The position numbers were made by a program, and so were the translations under genes. From positions 1-7,381 of the forward strand of contig JAWWBX010000219.1 in NCBI GenBank assembly GCA_033720735.1: DNA of 7,381 nt. The letters run 5' to 3'. Position 1 is the first letter of the stretch, and each line of letters begins with the position of its first letter. The notes beneath the pieces are model-generated. The model had not been told where the DNA came from. It ran no database searches and saw nothing but the letters and a program-made list of their open reading frames with translations. Below, one piece after another: positions 1 through 6,664 of the stretch. The DNA comes from B8-G4 sp033720735. Lineage in GTDB: Bacteria > Bacteroidota > Bacteroidia > Chitinophagales > Saprospiraceae.

Positions 1-1208
1 TCCGTCACCGTGACATCGAAATCGGCCGTCAATTCAGACTGGAATGCACCGACCTGCATGATCAGCGTGTCAAAGCAGATCGAATCCGAGTCGTTGACGA
101 TCAGTGCGACATCGAAAAAGCCCTCATTGGGAAATGTAAACACGGGATTTGTATCCGTCGAAGTGGGGCTGTTCGGATTTCCAAAGTCAAAGATCCAGAA
201 GTATTGTTCGGCATTCTCTGACAAATCGGTAAAAGCGATCGTTGCGTCATTGCACTCGAGGGTCGTATCAACACCAAAGTCGGCGACCGGTACGTCCCGG
301 CACATGCGTACGTTGTACTGCCACTCACGGGTTGTATTTTCGATGAGCACGCCATCCCGGTACGACTTGATGCGTACACCAATCAGGAACTGTCCGATCG
401 TATTTGGCATCCCGGTGATCATACCGGTGACCGGGTCGATAGTGACTGCCTGACCACCAAGCAGGTTGTCAAGATTGTACGGCGGATCCATCCAGTTGAT
501 GGGCTGATATGGTGGACTGGGGGGTGGCTGCGGCTGCGGAAATTGCTCCGAAGCACCAGCAAACGGCGTAAACAACTCATAAGCGAGCGAATCCCCATCC
601 GGATCGGTGGCTGAGAAATCAAAGGCGATAGGCTCGTTGACACAGATATAGATCTCCGGGTAAGGTCCCATCACCGGGCTGCTGTTGCATTCTGCCTGCG
701 CAAACGCCGGGATGTTGGCCACCAGCGTCATCCCCGTGTTGAGCGGGTTCTGGATATTCTGGAGTGTGTTGTTGCGGCAGCATCGCTGGTAGGCCAGTGT
801 ATAGCCCGACTGCAGGAACGGAAGCTGAATGGTATCGACGTAGGTCGTTTGGTGCACGCAGACGTCATTGCCTGCAATGGTGCAGTCGCTGATAAACTCC
901 TGATTGAGCGTGTCATCCGGGTTAAAATTCATGAATAACTGTCCGTTGACACCGATAAACGTGAGCAATTGATTGGTTTGTGAATTGAAGATCCCCACTG
1001 TTGCGGGGTCGTCAAACTGCGCGTTAGGGGCTCCGTTGAAGCAGTCCCGGCGCACAGTAAGCCTGATCTCGTACATATTGTTCCCAAGGCACCGGTACGT
1101 CAGGTCACCGCCCACGATATGTGTTGCACTGGCCTGCTCAGGCAGACACAAGAGTGCCAGCATCACGGCACATGCGACCTGAAAGATCCGCTTGCTGCGC
1201 ACCATCAT
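1..1208 (-). CDS. Secreted PKD-domain protein, probable T9SS cargo (3' end beyond window)
   Basis: An open frame of 402 codons runs from an ATG at 1208 to the window edge, so the C-terminus is missing. Residues 1-28 form a signal peptide (basic MMVRSKR, hydrophobic core, cleavage after ASA). The mature protein starts THIVGG, followed by LTYRCLGNN, a TVRRDC motif and QRCCRN at about 141-146. I recognise this N-terminus from large exported Bacteroidota proteins. A cadherin/Ig-like stretch follows (ATDPDGDSLAYEL, about 200-212), then a Pro-rich linker (about 224-234) and a putative-Ig segment (about 255-300). A PKD domain begins near 306 (PVADF, then FWIFDFG and FTFPNEGFFDVAL). The mature part has 11 cysteines, including a CC pair, so disulfides are likely outside the cytoplasm. 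Proteins of this kind usually end in a gliding-motility/type B T9SS sorting domain, but that part is not visible here. It is the third gene of the operon, 26 bp after the OmpA-family gene. ATG at 1205 is an equally possible start. The exact function, adhesin or matrix protein, is unknown. Confidence 0.88.
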   Translation of the reverse strand, partial: MMVRSKRIFQVACAVMLALLCLPEQASATHIVGGDLTYRCLGNNMYEIRLTVRRDCFNGAPNAQFDDPATVGIFNSQTNQLLTFIGVNGQLFMNFNPDDTLNQEFISDCTIAGNDVCVHQTTYVDTIQLPFLQSGYTLAYQRCCRNNTLQNIQNPLNTGMTLVANIPAFAQAECNSSPVMGPYPEIYICVNEPIAFDFSATDPDGDSLAYELFTPFAGASEQFPQPQPPPSPPYQPINWMDPPYNLDNLLGGQAVTIDPVTGMITGMPNTIGQFLIGVRIKSYRDGVLIENTTREWQYNVRMCRDVPVADFGVDTTLECNDATIAFTDLSENAEQYFWIFDFGNPNSPTSTDTNPVFTFPNEGFFDVALIVNDSDSICFDTLIMQVGAFQSELTADFDVTVT

Positions 1209-1234
1209 TCCCACTGTATGAATAGCCAACCTTA

Positions 1235-3676
1235 TCATTGGTTCGGATTGTCTTTTTCAAGTTCAATAATCTCCACCCGGCGCTCGATAGACGCTTCCGG
1301 ACTGTAAACTGAGCCCCGCAGATTGCGGACGTCATCGCTGACATTGGGTGGTGCTTCTTCCTCTCCAAACGACTTCTCCACCACCTCAAGCGCACCGCTC
1401 TCGAAGTACTTCTGCAAGACACCACCGCGAAATGCGGCGAATTCATTCTGGATCGTGTTGATGCGCCGTTGGCCGAGAAGATAGTTGTACTGGTCAGAAG
1501 CCAGCGGACTGGCGTATCCCTTGAGGTAGATCTTGAAGGTCAGCCCTTCGTCGAGGTACTGATTGAGGATATTGAGGAAAGATTCAAACTCCTCCTTGTT
1601 GTTGCGCAGGCTGTCTTCAAAAAAGGCCTCGATCTCCGCCTCTGCCGTAGCTTCTTCATCCCTGGGAAGACCACGCGCATAACGGCGCACGAATTTGTCT
1701 TTCTGTGCGTAGTAAGGCTCGTAGGTTTCGAGATAGCGCTTGCTGGTCGTAGCGATCCGTGATCTCGGCTCAGGTTCGTCATTGTCAAAGTAGATCGCCA
1801 ATGGCAGGAATTCTTCCAGGTTGCCAAGAGGGAGATAAAGCTGCTTGATCACGGTATCCTGTCCGATCAGTTCACTGTCGAGCAGCGGTACGCTGGCCTG
1901 GCGGTAACCCTTGCGTTTGCCGGTGATCGTGTAATCCTGGCCCGGATCCACCGCGAAGTACGAAATATGCCCGGTCGGGTTGGTCTTGCGCTCGAGCAGA
2001 TTGTTGCCACTGTCGAGAATATCGACCGTGACATTTGGTAAAGGCTGGCGCTGACGTGCGTCGAACGTCTGGACTTCGACCACCACATCTTCCGGCCGCA
2101 GCAGCAGCCTTTGATTGATGGTCACCGACTGCGAGATATTGTAGGTGTCGAATTGTGCGGTGTCGGGCTCAAAGCCGTCACGGGTGCCGATCAGGGTATA
2201 GCGCTTGTTGCGTTTCAATGGTAGCTCCAGACGGTTGCCCGTGCCCGTCGTGTGTGTCACCAGCAATGACTGTCCATTCTTGCTCTCCACATAGACCGTG
2301 ACATCAGACAACGGCTCCATGGTGCGACGGTTGAAGGTCTCTACGATCAGATCCACCTCGACCGGCTCGCTGGTCACTTCATAGACATCGTAACAGCACG
2401 CCTCGAAGGTATGGTCGATGAAAATGGATCCCAGCCGGTTGGATGAGAACAGTCCCTCTGATTCATCCTCATTGAGCGTGTAGTAGACATCGTGATAGCT
2501 GGAATTGATATCCGGACCGATATTGACGGGTTCGCCCAGACCAGTTGCTGTCTGCTCAGCCTGGAAGATGTCAAAGCCACCAAACCCCGGACGTCCGCTG
2601 GTACTGAAATACAGGGTATTACTCTCTTCGTGAAAGAACGGGGTGACGTCATCATACGGGGTATTGATCCCGGTCAGGTTGCGCGGCGTGCTGATCTGGC
2701 CCGCATCATCGATCTCGGCATACCAGATATCCAGGCCTCCGTTGCCTCCGTCTCTGTCTGACACGAAGTACAACACTTCCTTGCCTACGGCATCGTCGTA
2801 CGCCACGCAAGGCTGCGTAGTTGTCGATCCTTCCGCATTGACCGGGGCATCCAGTTTCTGAGGTTCACCCCACACGCCATTGTCGATCTCGCGGTAATAC
2901 AAGTCACAACGGATATCGCTGCGATTGAGATATGCGCACAGCGTGTAATAAACACGTGTTCCATCGTGACTGAACGTCGTATGCGCCGTGTGCAGCGTTG
3001 AATCGTTCAGGATGCTGTCCAGCGGCACGCTGGTGCCATCTCCCTCGGCACCCAGGACTTTGGAATACAGGATAGCCGGCGGCACTTCGCGGTTCTTGAC
3101 CTTGTTCTTGCGTGCGTACCCCAGGCGTGTGAAATAGAGCATCTCGTCGGTGCGCACGGCACCAAATTCGGAATACAAGGTATTGACAGTATCGCCCAAT
3201 CGCTTGACAGTCGTCGTGTCATTGGTCGTCCGGAGGTTGTCCTTGGCCCACTGGCAGGATTCGATCATGCGATTGGCCTCTGCGGTGTACAAGGAATCAT
3301 CACCGGCATGCTCACCCAGATAGATCTGGTAGCTGGCAATAGCACTATCGTATTTCCCCTGGATTTGCTGTGTCTGTCCGAGCCAGAAGGCGGCCAGCGG
3401 ATAGTCGGCGCTTTGGTCAGAATCGAGTACGGTCCGATACATCCTCTCTGCCTCAGTGTACGAATGAAACTCACGTGCAGCTTCGCCCAGTTTGAAAACA
3501 AGGTCCATCCGGCTACTGTCAATATCGACCGCCGTGCCAAAGTGCGTGTAGGCCGTGTAATAGTCCTTTTCGGCCATGGCGTTTTCAGCAGCCGTGATAT
3601 ACGCCCGCAACGTCTGACCCCACGTGGTTGTGCAGCAAGCGCAAATGACACTCAGTATGATGATACATGCTCTCAT
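1235..3676 (-). CDS. OmpA-family multidomain protein (TPR, PD40 propeller, two CarboxypepD-reg-like domains, OmpA-C), PorE-like
   Basis: This 813-residue exported protein has an N-terminal signal peptide (1-20, likely cleaved before Q21). TPR-like helices follow at about 24-145 (repeated A...Y..A..Y spacing). A PD40/WD40-like propeller at about 225-435 shows FSHDGTRVYYT, VLYFVSDRDGGNGGLDIWYA, TLYFSTSGRPGFGGFDIF and GLFSSNR. Two beta-sandwich repeats of the carboxypeptidase-regulatory type lie at about 440-525 and 532-615, each with a TFxxRxxxPLxxVTV start. The C-terminal OmpA-like domain spans about 622-805 (LAIYFDNDEPEP, KIYLKGYASPLASDQYN, RRVEII). The domain order matches PorE of Porphyromonas, an outer-membrane-associated periplasmic T9SS component, although Bacteroidota carry many paralogues. 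The likely role is to link an outer-membrane complex to peptidoglycan. The OmpA domain lacks the usual Asp of the TD motif (it reads GYAS) and carries a long helical insert at about 640-705. The start lies 3 bp after the PorP-like stop, so translation is probably coupled. A lipoprotein reading (ICAC near residue 14) is possible but weaker. Confidence 0.9.
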   Translation of the reverse strand: MRACIIILSVICACCTTTWGQTLRAYITAAENAMAEKDYYTAYTHFGTAVDIDSSRMDLVFKLGEAAREFHSYTEAERMYRTVLDSDQSADYPLAAFWLGQTQQIQGKYDSAIASYQIYLGEHAGDDSLYTAEANRMIESCQWAKDNLRTTNDTTTVKRLGDTVNTLYSEFGAVRTDEMLYFTRLGYARKNKVKNREVPPAILYSKVLGAEGDGTSVPLDSILNDSTLHTAHTTFSHDGTRVYYTLCAYLNRSDIRCDLYYREIDNGVWGEPQKLDAPVNAEGSTTTQPCVAYDDAVGKEVLYFVSDRDGGNGGLDIWYAEIDDAGQISTPRNLTGINTPYDDVTPFFHEESNTLYFSTSGRPGFGGFDIFQAEQTATGLGEPVNIGPDINSSYHDVYYTLNEDESEGLFSSNRLGSIFIDHTFEACCYDVYEVTSEPVEVDLIVETFNRRTMEPLSDVTVYVESKNGQSLLVTHTTGTGNRLELPLKRNKRYTLIGTRDGFEPDTAQFDTYNISQSVTINQRLLLRPEDVVVEVQTFDARQRQPLPNVTVDILDSGNNLLERKTNPTGHISYFAVDPGQDYTITGKRKGYRQASVPLLDSELIGQDTVIKQLYLPLGNLEEFLPLAIYFDNDEPEPRSRIATTSKRYLETYEPYYAQKDKFVRRYARGLPRDEEATAEAEIEAFFEDSLRNNKEEFESFLNILNQYLDEGLTFKIYLKGYASPLASDQYNYLLGQRRINTIQNEFAAFRGGVLQKYFESGALEVVEKSFGEEEAPPNVSDDVRNLRGSVYSPEASIERRVEIIELEKDNPNQ

Positions 3677-3679
3677 TTG

Positions 3680-4693
3680 CTAAAAGATCTTACACAGTTT
3701 GGTCTCAGGCAGCGGCCTGACATCGGTAATAATATAGATGAGCGAAAACTCCGGCCCACCCCGCTGGTTGGTCGCCACATCGAAGATGGAAGTGTTGACG
3801 TCGTAGCTGAATCCTGCGCGCCAGCCGTCATAGGCCACAGCGATCTGCGGGATGAGCGCATCATCAAGGCGATACCCTACTCCTACGGCAAACTGCACTT
3901 CCCGCGCTTTCTTCTGGCTGATGTGAAAGTTGAGCATGCCTCCCAGAACAACTTCCTGGTAAGGACCCTCAAACTGTACCAGCCCGTTGACCAGCAGGTC
4001 CATCGCATCAAAGAGCTTCAGGCTGCCATTGGCTTGCAGGGCTGTCCTGACCGGCAACTTGACGCTTGCGTCATTGTAGAACGTATTATTCGGTTCGTTG
4101 AGGTGGAACAGACCGATGCCGACGTCCAGTTTGGTGCGCGAACTTTCCTGGAGTCGCAGGTTGAGTCCGCCGCCCAGGTCGAAGAAGAACTTGTTGTCAT
4201 CAAAGTTAGGCTCTCCGGAAGGCAAGGTTGGATCGACACGCTCGCCATCCCAGTAGTTGCCCCACAGGATCTCAGTTGTGCGCAGCGATCGCTGGCCACC
4301 GCCGATCGTCGCTCCCGCGGTGACAAAAACAGAAGGCGAGAAGCCAAATGTGTATGAGCCATGCAGTCCGAGGTATGCCATCGAGAGGTCGGCATCACCG
4401 GCACGGTCGTAGTTGAATACGGCGCCAGCGCTCCAGAAACTGTTGGCGCCATCCGGCAGGAACTTGCGGTCGTAGCTCGCCGAGAAGGTCAGATAGTCGA
4501 CCGGCACGGCAAACCACTGCCTGCGGAAATTTGCCGCAAAGCGCTTGTCGCCATTGAAGATCCCGGTCAAGGCCGGGTTGTGATTTAACGGGGAGTGCTG
4601 GAACTGCGAAAAGTGCAGATCCTGGGCCTGAATTTCGGTAAAGAAAACCAGGCAGAGCACCAAAACCCACCACCTCGTAAACATGCGTTGCAT
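3680..4693 (-). CDS. PorP/SprF-family type IX secretion outer-membrane protein
   Basis: This 337-residue protein has a signal peptide of about 23 residues ending EIQAQ|DLHFSQF. The opening QDLHFSQFQHSPLNHNPALT, then RRQW and a C-terminal RGGPEFSLIY ending KLCKIF, is the classic layout of the PorP/SprF family. The rest alternates aromatic and polar residues with many Gly turns (AYLGLHGSYTFGF, FFFDLGGGLNLRL, GVGYRLDD), as expected of a roughly 14-strand outer-membrane beta-barrel. In Flavobacterium, SprF is needed to export the SprB adhesin, and PorP-like proteins are reported to hold type B T9SS cargo at the surface. Here the gene leads an operon with an OmpA-family protein and a PKD protein, so a dedicated anchor for that cargo is the natural inference. 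The first ATG follows a purine-rich GAGAG; an in-frame ATG three codons later also fits. Bacteroidota have many such paralogues, so it need not be the core T9SS PorP. Confidence 0.93.
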   Translation of the reverse strand: MQRMFTRWWVLVLCLVFFTEIQAQDLHFSQFQHSPLNHNPALTGIFNGDKRFAANFRRQWFAVPVDYLTFSASYDRKFLPDGANSFWSAGAVFNYDRAGDADLSMAYLGLHGSYTFGFSPSVFVTAGATIGGGQRSLRTTEILWGNYWDGERVDPTLPSGEPNFDDNKFFFDLGGGLNLRLQESSRTKLDVGIGLFHLNEPNNTFYNDASVKLPVRTALQANGSLKLFDAMDLLVNGLVQFEGPYQEVVLGGMLNFHISQKKAREVQFAVGVGYRLDDALIPQIAVAYDGWRAGFSYDVNTSIFDVATNQRGGPEFSLIYIITDVRPLPETKLCKIF

Positions 4694-4756
4694 AAACTCT
4701 CGTTAAATGAGTTTAAAGTCAATACGTACTTTGCTGCAAATCAGAACATTACGTTC

Positions 4757-4768
4757 AATCACCTCCTT
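4757..4768 (-). other. Isolated extended Shine-Dalgarno-like sequence
   Basis: Read on the minus strand, this is AAGGAGGTGATT. Eleven consecutive bases can pair with the conserved 3' end of 16S rRNA (ATCACCTCCTT). It lies about 65 bp upstream of the PorP-like start, too far to serve that start directly. The next minus-strand ATG, at 4749, opens a two-codon frame (ATG TTC TGA, 4749-4741). This may be a chance match, a minimal leader frame or a ribosome standby site in the operon's 5' untranslated region. Confidence 0.4.
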
Positions 4769-4880
4769 CTCAACCTGCTCCAGTCCTTGACCTGCAAAAA
4801 CCATACAAGTTTTTGTGTGCGATGCAATAGACCAGTCAGTTGAAACAAATGTGATTCCGGGGCGGGAGGTCCACGATAGC

Positions 4881-4952
4881 GTAGCTAACAGACCTGATAG
4901 ATCATTGTTCAACTGGGATTATAACCAAATCGTGTAGCTTCCGGAGACCTGA
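4881..4952. repeat. Imperfect two-block direct repeat
   Basis: GTAGCT plus GACCTGA occur at 4881-4886 and 4891-4897, then again at 4934-4939 and 4946-4952. The gaps between blocks are 4 and 6 bases. The two copies are about 53-55 bp apart, roughly five helical turns. They could be a pair of regulator sites or simple chance. Confidence 0.35.
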
Positions 4953-4985
4953 GTTCTATTCAATATTACAAAATTTTCCCGTTTA

Positions 4986-5006
4986 CATGCAACGTCACCC
5001 TGCATG
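4986..5006. promoter_or_regulatory. Inverted repeat CATGCA-N9-TGCATG
   Basis: The arms are perfect 6-bp complements (4986-4991 and 5001-5006) around a 9-base spacer. The centre is about 154 bp upstream of the nnr start. The layout is like a dimeric regulator operator, and no T-run follows that would suggest a terminator. No regulator is encoded in the window, so the function is unproven. Confidence 0.35.
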
Positions 5007-5017
5007 CCGCCGACAAT

Positions 5018-5030
5018 CCGCGCTCCGCGG
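5018..5030. promoter_or_regulatory. Small GC hairpin CCGCG-CTC-CGCGG
   Basis: This is a perfect 5-bp all-GC stem with a 3-base loop, lying between the two larger inverted repeats. A wider set of arms, TGCCGC/GCGGCA (5005-5010 and 5027-5032), overlaps it as an alternative fold. No T-run follows on the plus strand and no A-run precedes it, so it is not an obvious rho-independent terminator for either strand. Confidence 0.3.
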
Positions 5031-5053
5031 CAGACGGTCAGAACAACGCCTGC

Positions 5054-5078
5054 TCCATGTCCTGAATTTTGACATGGA
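5054..5078. promoter_or_regulatory. 8-bp perfect inverted repeat TCCATGTC-N9-GACATGGA
   Basis: The arms at 5054-5061 and 5071-5078 are exact complements around a 9-base AT-rich spacer. It lies about 70-95 bp upstream of the preferred nnr start. This is the strongest palindrome seen in the intergenic region, suited either to an operator for a dimeric repressor or to a 5'-UTR hairpin. The 9-base spacer matches that of the upstream CATGCA repeat, and the two centres are 70 bp apart. A TTGACA overlaps the spacer and right arm (5069-5074), but no -10 box follows. Confidence 0.45.
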
Positions 5079-5149
5079 TCATCCGGAACGCGGCATCGAG
5101 TGTGGTAGGGGGCGTCGCAGATGACCGTGAATTGCCTAAATTCCCCGTG

Positions 5150-6664
5150 ATGAAAGTCCTGAGCGCCGATCAACTGAAGGAGCTGGATCGCTATACCATC
5201 GAGCACGAACCTGTGGCGTCGATCGATTTGATGGAACGCGCCGCACAACAGTGCAGCGACTGGTTACACAGGCGATTTCCCGACGCCGCATTTTGCATCA
5301 TTGCCGGACAGGGTAATAATGGCGGTGACGGCCTCGCAATCGCCCGCCAGCTGGGCGCCTGCGGCCACGAGGTCCAGGTGCGGATCTGCAAGATCGGGCA
5401 GCCGTCTGACGACTTCAGGATCAATCTGGATCGGTTGCGACAAACGGGCATACAGATTGATCCTCTCGCTCCGGGTCAGCAACCGGCTATTCCAGGTGGT
5501 TCCGTTGCAGTCGACGCCATCTTCGGGTACGGCCTCAATCGGCCAGTGGCATCCCCCTGGGATCAGGTGATCACCGCCATTAATGCTGCACCTAACATGG
5601 TCATCAGCATTGATCTGCCTTCGGGATTGTTTGCAGACCGTCCCACCGAGGGCCCCTGCATCGCCGCGACGCATACACTCACGTTTGAAACGCCCAAGCT
5701 GGCCTTCTTTATGCCGGAAAACCACCGATATGTGGGGGCATGGCATGTCCTGCCGATCGGGCTCCACAGGGCAAAGTATGCGGAGTTGGAGGCGGCCTGG
5801 GAAACTGTGGACATCTCGACAGCAGCCAGTCTGCTCAAACCGCGGGACAAGTTTGATCATAAAGGTGTATATGGTCATGCCTTCCTGGTCGTCGGGAGTT
5901 TTGGCAAGATCGGAGCGGCCATTCTGGCCTCGCAGGCTGTCCTGCGCAGTGGAGCGGGGTTGCTGACCGTTCATGTGCCGAGGAAAGCTTACGAGATCAT
6001 GCAGATCGCCGTGCCCGAAGCAATGGTGCAGGTCGACCGGCACGATGAGAATTTCTCCGGTCTGGACCACACGCCTTCATTTTCCGCCCTGGGAATCGGC
6101 TGCGGCATCGGTGTGAATACCTGCACAGCTGCAGGGATGCGTCAACTGCTCTCAACCCTGGACCGCCCCATCGTCCTCGATGCCGACGGGCTCAACGTGA
6201 TCGCGCTTCATCCGGAACTGATCGAACTCATCCCCAGGGGATCAGTCCTCACACCGCACTTCAAGGAGTTTGAACGCCTTTTTGGGGTATCCGCGCATCA
6301 TTTTGAACGATTGGAACGTCTGACGGCGATGGCCAGACAGTATGAGCTTGTCATTGTCCTGAAGGGCGCCCACTCGGCAATTGCCCTCCCGACCGGTCCG
6401 TGTTTCTTCAATTCCACGGGCAACCCGGGCATGGCCACGGCCGGCAGCGGGGATGTGCTCACCGGGGTCATCACCGGTTTGCTCGCCCAGGGATACAGTC
6501 CGCGCGAAAGTGCGCTCCTGGGCGTGTTTGTACACGGACTTGCTGGCGACATTGGTGCACAGGCACTGGGCCAGGAGGCGCTGGTTGCCGGTGATATTGT
6601 GCAATTTCTCGGTGCTGCGTTCAACAAGCTTCGCAGCCCGTCAACCAATCTGATCCATGACTAA
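5150..6664 (+). CDS. nnr: Bifunctional NAD(P)H-hydrate epimerase / ADP-dependent (S)-NAD(P)H-hydrate dehydratase
   Basis: This cytosolic repair enzyme turns hydrated NADH and NADPH (NADHX/NADPHX) back to active cofactor: the N-terminal domain interconverts the R and S epimers and the C-terminal domain dehydrates the S form at the expense of ADP. It has 504 residues, close to the usual 500-515. The YjeF_N epimerase domain (about 1-215) shows GQGNNGGDGLAIARQL (53-68), VDAIFGYGLNRPV (Asp122) and SIDLPSG (153-159). The dehydratase domain (about 228-495) shows KGVYGHAFLVVGS, SGAGLLTVHVP, ALGIGCGIG, VLDADGLN (342-349), LTPHFKEFERL, VLKGAHS and the signature NPGMATAGSGDVLTG (425-439, catalytic Asp435). 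All key motifs are present, so both activities are expected. I chose ATG 5150 because MKVLSADQLKELD matches family N-termini; an ATG at 5069 would add 27 residues without family character. The last 8 bp overlap the sirtuin gene. Confidence 0.96.
   Translation: MKVLSADQLKELDRYTIEHEPVASIDLMERAAQQCSDWLHRRFPDAAFCIIAGQGNNGGDGLAIARQLGACGHEVQVRICKIGQPSDDFRINLDRLRQTGIQIDPLAPGQQPAIPGGSVAVDAIFGYGLNRPVASPWDQVITAINAAPNMVISIDLPSGLFADRPTEGPCIAATHTLTFETPKLAFFMPENHRYVGAWHVLPIGLHRAKYAELEAAWETVDISTAASLLKPRDKFDHKGVYGHAFLVVGSFGKIGAAILASQAVLRSGAGLLTVHVPRKAYEIMQIAVPEAMVQVDRHDENFSGLDHTPSFSALGIGCGIGVNTCTAAGMRQLLSTLDRPIVLDADGLNVIALHPELIELIPRGSVLTPHFKEFERLFGVSAHHFERLERLTAMARQYELVIVLKGAHSAIALPTGPCFFNSTGNPGMATAGSGDVLTGVITGLLAQGYSPRESALLGVFVHGLAGDIGAQALGQEALVAGDIVQFLGAAFNKLRSPSTNLIHD

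Larger units (their letters stand above)
4694..5149. other. Divergent intergenic region, no convincing gene
   Basis: These 456 bp separate the start of the leftward surface-display operon from the start of the rightward nnr-cobB genes, so both promoters should lie here. I looked on both strands for the Bacteroidota pair TTTG / TAnnTTTG and found no convincing match at proper spacing. A TATAAT on the minus strand (4923-4918) has no matching upstream box. An AT-rich patch lies at about 4957-4977. No tRNA or rRNA is recognised. Short open frames on either strand (for example 4703-4912 minus and 4919-5248 minus) have no recognisable protein features. Inverted repeats cluster at 4986-5078 and are listed separately. 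Confidence 0.75.

Noticed and set aside
10..453. Plus-strand open frame of 147 codons
   Set aside because: It is antisense to the PKD protein, which runs open through the entire stretch with a PKD domain on the minus strand.
3617..3676. Lipoprotein signal on the OmpA-family protein (ICAC around residue 14)
   Set aside because: The lipobox is a poor match and a standard cleavage before Q21 is more typical; left as a minor alternative.
3308..4357. Plus-strand open frame of 349 codons
   Set aside because: It lies antisense across the junction of two well-supported minus-strand genes (OmpA-family and PorP-like), shows no recognisable domain, and its composition is what the opposite-strand codons would produce.
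4703..4912. Minus-strand frame of 69 codons in the intergenic region, ending just before the PorP-like gene
   Set aside because: It has no signal peptide, domain or ribosome site at its start, and the sequence lacks protein-like character; kept only as part of the leader description.
4918..4923. TATAAT hexamer on the minus strand as a promoter for the display operon
   Set aside because: No matching -35 element at 16-18 bp, and Bacteroidota primary sigma factors prefer TAnnTTTG with an upstream TTTG.
5005..5032. GC-rich stem as a rho-independent terminator
   Set aside because: No T-run follows on either strand, and it lies between divergent genes where no transcript is expected to end.
5069..5149. 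Upstream ATG extending Nnr by 27 residues
   Set aside because: The extension does not resemble family N-termini, whereas MKVLSADQLKELD at 5150 does, and the ATG at 5074 region overlaps the 8-bp palindrome.
5264..6070. Minus-strand open frame of 268 codons
   Set aside because: It is entirely antisense to nnr, whose motifs are unmistakable, and it has no family features of its own.
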